From: Treponema sp.
GTDB lineage: Bacteria > Spirochaetota > Spirochaetia > Treponematales > Treponemataceae
Direction of reading: 5' to 3'
Assembly: GCA_018384055.1 (NCBI GenBank)
Contig: JAHAZL010000106.1
Coordinates: 1 to 7,975 of the forward strand
DNA length: 7,975 nucleotides
The notes under the pieces are model-generated. The model did not search any database. It was not told where the DNA came from and worked only from the letters and a program-made list of their open reading frames with translations. Made by a program: the position numbers and the translations under genes. Below, one piece after another: positions 6,624 through 7,975 of the stretch (its first letter is position 1; every line of letters starts with the position of its first letter).

Positions 6624-6663
6624 AAAAACTTTCCGCTTTCTATAAATCCAGCGGTTATATATA
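6624..6663 (+). repeat. 40-bp direct repeat, copy 1
   Basis: This 40-base block matches 6989-7028 at 39 of 40 positions; the only difference is C versus A at repeat position 17. Inside it, CCGCT and AGCGG are inverted around AT-rich bases, and it ends in a TATATATA stretch. Copy 1 lies just after the pgsA terminator and directly before the small-peptide module, so it may supply that module's promoter. Confidence 0.9.
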
Positions 6664-6668
6664 TAAGT

Positions 6669-6696
6669 GGAACGACTATTCCGGCGGTTGTCTCCC
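6669..6696 (+). repeat. 28-bp imperfect inverted repeat, left arm
   Basis: The reverse complement of this arm matches 6867-6894 at 23 of 28 positions, including an unbroken 11-base stretch (GGTTGTCTCCC / GGGAGACAACC). The left arm would form the 5' end of the small-peptide mRNA. Its last bases, TGTCTCCC (6689-6696), pair with the ribosome binding site downstream. Confidence 0.85.
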
Positions 6697-6715
6697 AATT
6701 AATCTATGGGAGGCA
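6689..6715 (+). promoter_or_regulatory. Hairpin sequestering the Shine-Dalgarno of the small peptide gene
   Basis: TGTCTCCC (6689-6696) pairs with GGGAGGCA (6708-6715) over eight positions (one G-U), with an 11-base loop. GGGAGG (6708-6713) is a strong ribosome binding site 7 bases before the ATG at 6721. The mRNA would therefore be translationally closed unless remodelled, as in type I toxin mRNAs. Confidence 0.6.
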
Positions 6716-6720
6716 TGCTT

Positions 6721-6813
6721 ATGACCTTGATTGAACTTATTGAACTGGCATCCAATGTTGCCACAATAATCATGATGGTTATGGCAGTCCTTTCTTATCT
6801 AAATAAGAAATAA
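6721..6813 (+). CDS. 30-residue hydrophobic membrane peptide, candidate type I toxin
   Basis: The peptide has a short polar start with two Glu (MTLIELIE), one hydrophobic segment of about 16-18 residues (roughly 9-26, including IIMMVMAVL) and a basic tail ending NKK. It should insert once into the inner membrane. Size, one-segment design and charged tail match type I toxins of the Fst/Ldr and 'holin-like toxin' kind, but I cannot place it in a named family. Supporting context is the strong GGGAGG ribosome binding site hidden in a hairpin, the bidirectional terminator 8 bases after the stop, the convergent antisense promoter, and the absence of any neighbour that would use it as a subunit. Alternatives are a small regulatory membrane protein or a chance frame; the ribosome binding site and compact layout argue against chance. 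Confidence 0.65.
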   Translation: MTLIELIELASNVATIIMMVMAVLSYLNKK

Positions 6814-6817
6814 AGAC

Positions 6818-6855
6818 AAAAAAAACCGCCTGTGTTGGTAGCCCGGGCGGTTTTT
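6818..6855. terminator. Bidirectional intrinsic terminator shared by peptide mRNA and antisense RNA
   Basis: AAAAACCGCC (6821-6830) pairs perfectly with GGCGGTTTTT (6846-6855) around a 15-base loop. Plus-strand transcripts end in five U; minus-strand transcripts end in eight U, from the A-run at 6818-6825. The loop contains TTGG, which fits the YUNR U-turn motif known to start sense-antisense contact in Fst-type systems. Confidence 0.85.
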
Positions 6856-6866
6856 AATAATTGCTA

Positions 6867-6894
6867 GGGAGACAACCAAAAGAATAGTTGTTCC
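6867..6894 (-). repeat. 28-bp imperfect inverted repeat, right arm
   Basis: Partner of 6669-6696 (23 of 28 matches in inverted orientation). It lies beyond the shared terminator and would form the 5' end of the antisense RNA. Its GGGAGACA (6867-6874) is also a near direct copy of the ribosome-binding-site region GGGAGGCA (6708-6715). It begins with the shared block GGGAGACAACC. Confidence 0.85.
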
Positions 6895-6902
6895 TTTTTT
6901 TT

Positions 6903-6931
6903 AATTTAACACTTTATCCTGATAGTTGCAA
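6903..6931 (-). promoter_or_regulatory. Candidate antisense RNA promoter
   Basis: On the minus strand TTGCAA (6931-6926), a 17-base spacer and TAAATT (6908-6903) match the consensus hexamers at 4 of 6 positions each. Transcription would start near 6896, at the outer edge of the right inverted-repeat arm. The region is AT-rich, so chance matches are possible. Confidence 0.4.
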
Positions 6932-6988
6932 GTTTAATCCCATGCTTAAAGGGATTTGATTTTTATGCACCAGATTCAAATTATTTCC

Positions 6989-7028
6989 AAAAACTTTCCG
7001 CTTTATATAAATCCAGCGGTTATATATA
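6989..7028 (+). repeat. 40-bp direct repeat, copy 2
   Basis: Second copy of the 6624-6663 block, 365 bases downstream of the first, with one mismatch. It lies about 49 bases before the start of the broken Rpn-family gene and may carry its promoter (TATATATA at its end). Recombination between the two copies would remove exactly the small-peptide module. Confidence 0.9.
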
Positions 7029-7076
7029 GGTTAGGAGAATTTATTTCCTCGGAATCTTAAACAGCTGGAGTAAATG

Positions 7077-7769
7077 ATGACTAATGAAATCAGGATTACC
7101 GACAACTTCATGTTTGCAACAGTTATGAAGGGCGAAAGCATTAATGTCATTAGAATCCGGAACTCATATAACTTTCGTCTACGTAAGGGACAGCAGCCGT
7201 GTCTTTACGCTTGAGATGCAGTGCGACGACAGGAAGGATTTGAGTTTAAGGACCAGGTGCTATCAGGGGCTGCAGGACATTTCTTTTCTGGACAAGGGCA
7301 ACCTGTACAGGCACCTGCCTGAATCCTACATCCTCTTCATTTGCCTTTTCAATCTTTTTGGTAAAGGTTTGCAGTATTCACCTTTGAAAACACCTGCCGT
7401 GAAGATCGGCGGTTTTCGTTAAATGAAAAATGCCGGAAAATATTCTACAATGTAAATGCATGGGAAAAGGAAAGGAACCCGGAACGGCGCGTCCTGCTGG
7501 AATATTTTTTTGGAGCTGCGCCCAATGACGAACTTACCCGGGCAATGGACGAGCAGGTTTCCTTTACCCGGAATCTTCGCCAATGGAGGAAAGGGCACAT
7601 GACTTTAGAACAGGAAATAAAGCTGCAGGCAAGCTACGCCTGTGACGACGGGTTCTCACAGGGCATAAGTCAGGGTATAAGTCAAGGCATAAGCCAGGGC
7701 GCCTACGAAGCAAGGGTCGAGGCGGCAAAATTAAAAATAAATTTGCGAATTCAGAAAAACCCAGTATAA
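7077..7769 (+). pseudogene. Broken Rpn-family recombination-promoting nuclease (PD-(D/E)XK transposase-like)
   Basis: Three frame segments together resemble an Rpn/PDDEXK protein. The first (7077 to about 7140) gives MTNEIRITDNFMFATVMKGE, the family N-terminus; GGAG at 7067-7070 favours the second of two ATGs. The second (about 7144-7371) gives FVYVRDSSRVFTLEMQ through SYILFIC and FGKG. The third (from 7371) gives AVFTFENTC, NVNAWEKERNPERR, then the SQGI hinge repeat, ending at 7769. Compared with the family, roughly 35 residues are missing between the first two segments. A one-base deletion near 7371 separates the last two. The strand that normally reads RxDVYV is FVYV, so the catalytic Asp appears lost while ExQ remains as EMQ. 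The C-terminus is also short. Intact members are DNA nucleases linked to RecA-independent recombination; this copy should be inactive. Confidence 0.85.
7656..7703 (+). repeat. 12-bp tandem repeat encoding SQGI
   Basis: Four consecutive 12-base units, each starting TCA or AGY then CAR GGN, encode SQGI three times and SQGA once in the third segment of the Rpn pseudogene. Gln-Gly repeats are typical of the linker near the C-terminus of Rpn proteins and vary in number by slippage. Confidence 0.85.
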
Positions 7770-7841
7770 TATATCTGTTGGAATTTTCAGTTTATGCCGA
7801 AAATTTAGTGATTCATGCCTTTTATGAGGACAGGAGTATTT

Positions 7842-7860
7842 AGAATTCAAAAAGAATTCT
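7842..7860. promoter_or_regulatory. Inverted repeat next to the -35 box of the last gene
   Basis: AGAATTC (7842-7848) and GAATTCT (7854-7860) form a perfect 7-bp inverted repeat around AAAAA. It ends one base before the TTGACT -35 hexamer and has no T-run after it, so it looks more like a protein-binding site or AT-rich upstream element than a terminator. No regulator can be named. Confidence 0.4.
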
Positions 7861-7861
7861 G

Positions 7862-7890
7862 TTGACTTCTGCTCTTTATAAAGGTAGAAT
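7862..7890 (+). promoter_or_regulatory. Strong sigma-70-type promoter of the last gene
   Basis: TTGACT (7862-7867) and TAGAAT (7885-7890) are separated by exactly 17 bases and each differ from consensus at one position. Transcription would start near 7897, leaving a leader of about 41 bases. This is the best-formed promoter in the window. The 168 bases between the Rpn remnant and the next gene hold this promoter and the inverted repeat; nothing else is seen. Confidence 0.75.
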
Positions 7891-7937
7891 TAAAATATGA
7901 TGCCGTATGGTATCGCAAAAAATAAGGAGGCTAAGAG

Positions 7938-7975
7938 ATGAAAAAGACTCTTATCGCAGTAGCTGCAGCAGCAGC
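7938..7975 (+). CDS. Start of an exported protein (partial, N-terminus only)
   Basis: The window ends 12 codons into a gene whose product begins MKKTLIAVAAAA, a classical signal-peptide start: two Lys, then an Ala-rich hydrophobic core. A consensus ribosome binding site AAGGAGG (7924-7930) lies 7 bases before the ATG, far stronger than those of pheS, radA or pgsA. With the near-consensus promoter this points to an abundant secreted, periplasmic or outer-membrane protein. In Treponema, major outer-sheath or porin-like proteins start like this, but the visible piece is too short to assign a family. Confidence 0.8.
   Translation, partial: MKKTLIAVAAAA

Larger units (their letters stand above)
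6818..6896 (-). ncRNA. Candidate antisense (antitoxin) RNA
   Basis: A minus-strand promoter upstream would start an RNA near 6896 that runs through the right inverted-repeat arm and ends at the shared terminator, about 79 bases in all. It is fully complementary to the 3' end of the peptide mRNA including the terminator loop. It also carries UGUCUCCC (complement of 6867-6874), able to pair over eight positions with the peptide's ribosome binding site GGGAGGCA. Two-site pairing of this sort is how Fst-type antitoxins work. No open frame of note lies in it. Its existence is inferred from promoter and terminator only. Confidence 0.5.

Noticed and set aside
6669..6894. MITE or small transposon defined by the 28-bp inverted repeat
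   Set aside because: No matching target-site duplication flanks the arms, and the arms coincide with predicted transcript 5' ends and pair with the ribosome binding site, which is better explained by an RNA-regulated peptide gene.
6936..6956. Second terminator between the antisense promoter and direct repeat 2
   Set aside because: The AATCCC/GGGATT stem is only 6 bp with a 9-base loop and is followed by an interrupted T-stretch (TGATTTTTA), too weak to call.
7656..7703. CRISPR-like short repeat
   Set aside because: The 12-base units are contiguous without spacers and encode an in-frame SQGI protein repeat typical of Rpn linkers.

Overview
The window looks like part of a spirochaete chromosome, most likely a host-associated Treponema. 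The reasons are an archaeal-type phenylalanyl-tRNA synthetase alpha chain (the type spirochaetes carry), a PilZ/c-di-GMP protein beside it, a broken Rpn-family (PD-(D/E)XK 'transposase') gene of the kind that is abundant in treponemes, and moderate-to-low GC. Genus is inferred from family content; no rRNA or other marker is present.

Layout. Positions 1-186 hold the last 61 codons of an unrecognised gene. A REP-like palindrome (241-275) and a promoter (312-338) precede pheS (361-1920), which is followed after 13 bases by a PilZ-domain gene with an apparent degenerate receiver domain (1934-2854), and then by radA (2901-4250). After radA comes a short frameshifted remnant resembling a GxxExxY-family protein (4295-4428). 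On the minus strand lies a two-gene unit: a VUT/YhhQ-type queuosine-precursor transporter (5109-5843) followed by a classical short-chain dehydrogenase (4433-5086). The transporter leader (5850-5899) can form a 7-bp stem whose loop pairs with the Shine-Dalgarno, as in preQ1-I riboswitches. Divergent from it, and sharing a symmetrical -10 region, is a CDP-alcohol phosphatidyltransferase, probably PgsA (5937-6554), ended by a strong terminator (6577-6621).

The most interesting stretch is 6624-7028. Two nearly identical 40-bp direct repeats flank a compact module. The module has a 30-codon gene for a one-segment membrane peptide with a strong but hairpin-sequestered Shine-Dalgarno, a bidirectional terminator, and a plausible convergent antisense promoter. 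It also has a 28-bp imperfect inverted repeat that gives the mRNA and the antisense RNA nearly the same 5' ends. This is the architecture of a type I toxin-antitoxin locus of the Fst/holin-like kind. I do not recognise the peptide as a named family member.

Downstream of the second direct repeat is an Rpn-family nuclease pseudogene (7077-7769) with an internal deletion, a one-base frameshift, an apparently lost catalytic Asp and an SQGI tandem repeat. The window ends with a well-formed promoter, a strong ribosome binding site and the first 12 codons of a secreted or outer-membrane protein (7938 onward).

The housekeeping half (translation, c-di-GMP signalling, recombination, lipid synthesis, precursor uptake) is ordinary. 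The 3' kilobase and a half is accessory, with signs of duplication and decay.
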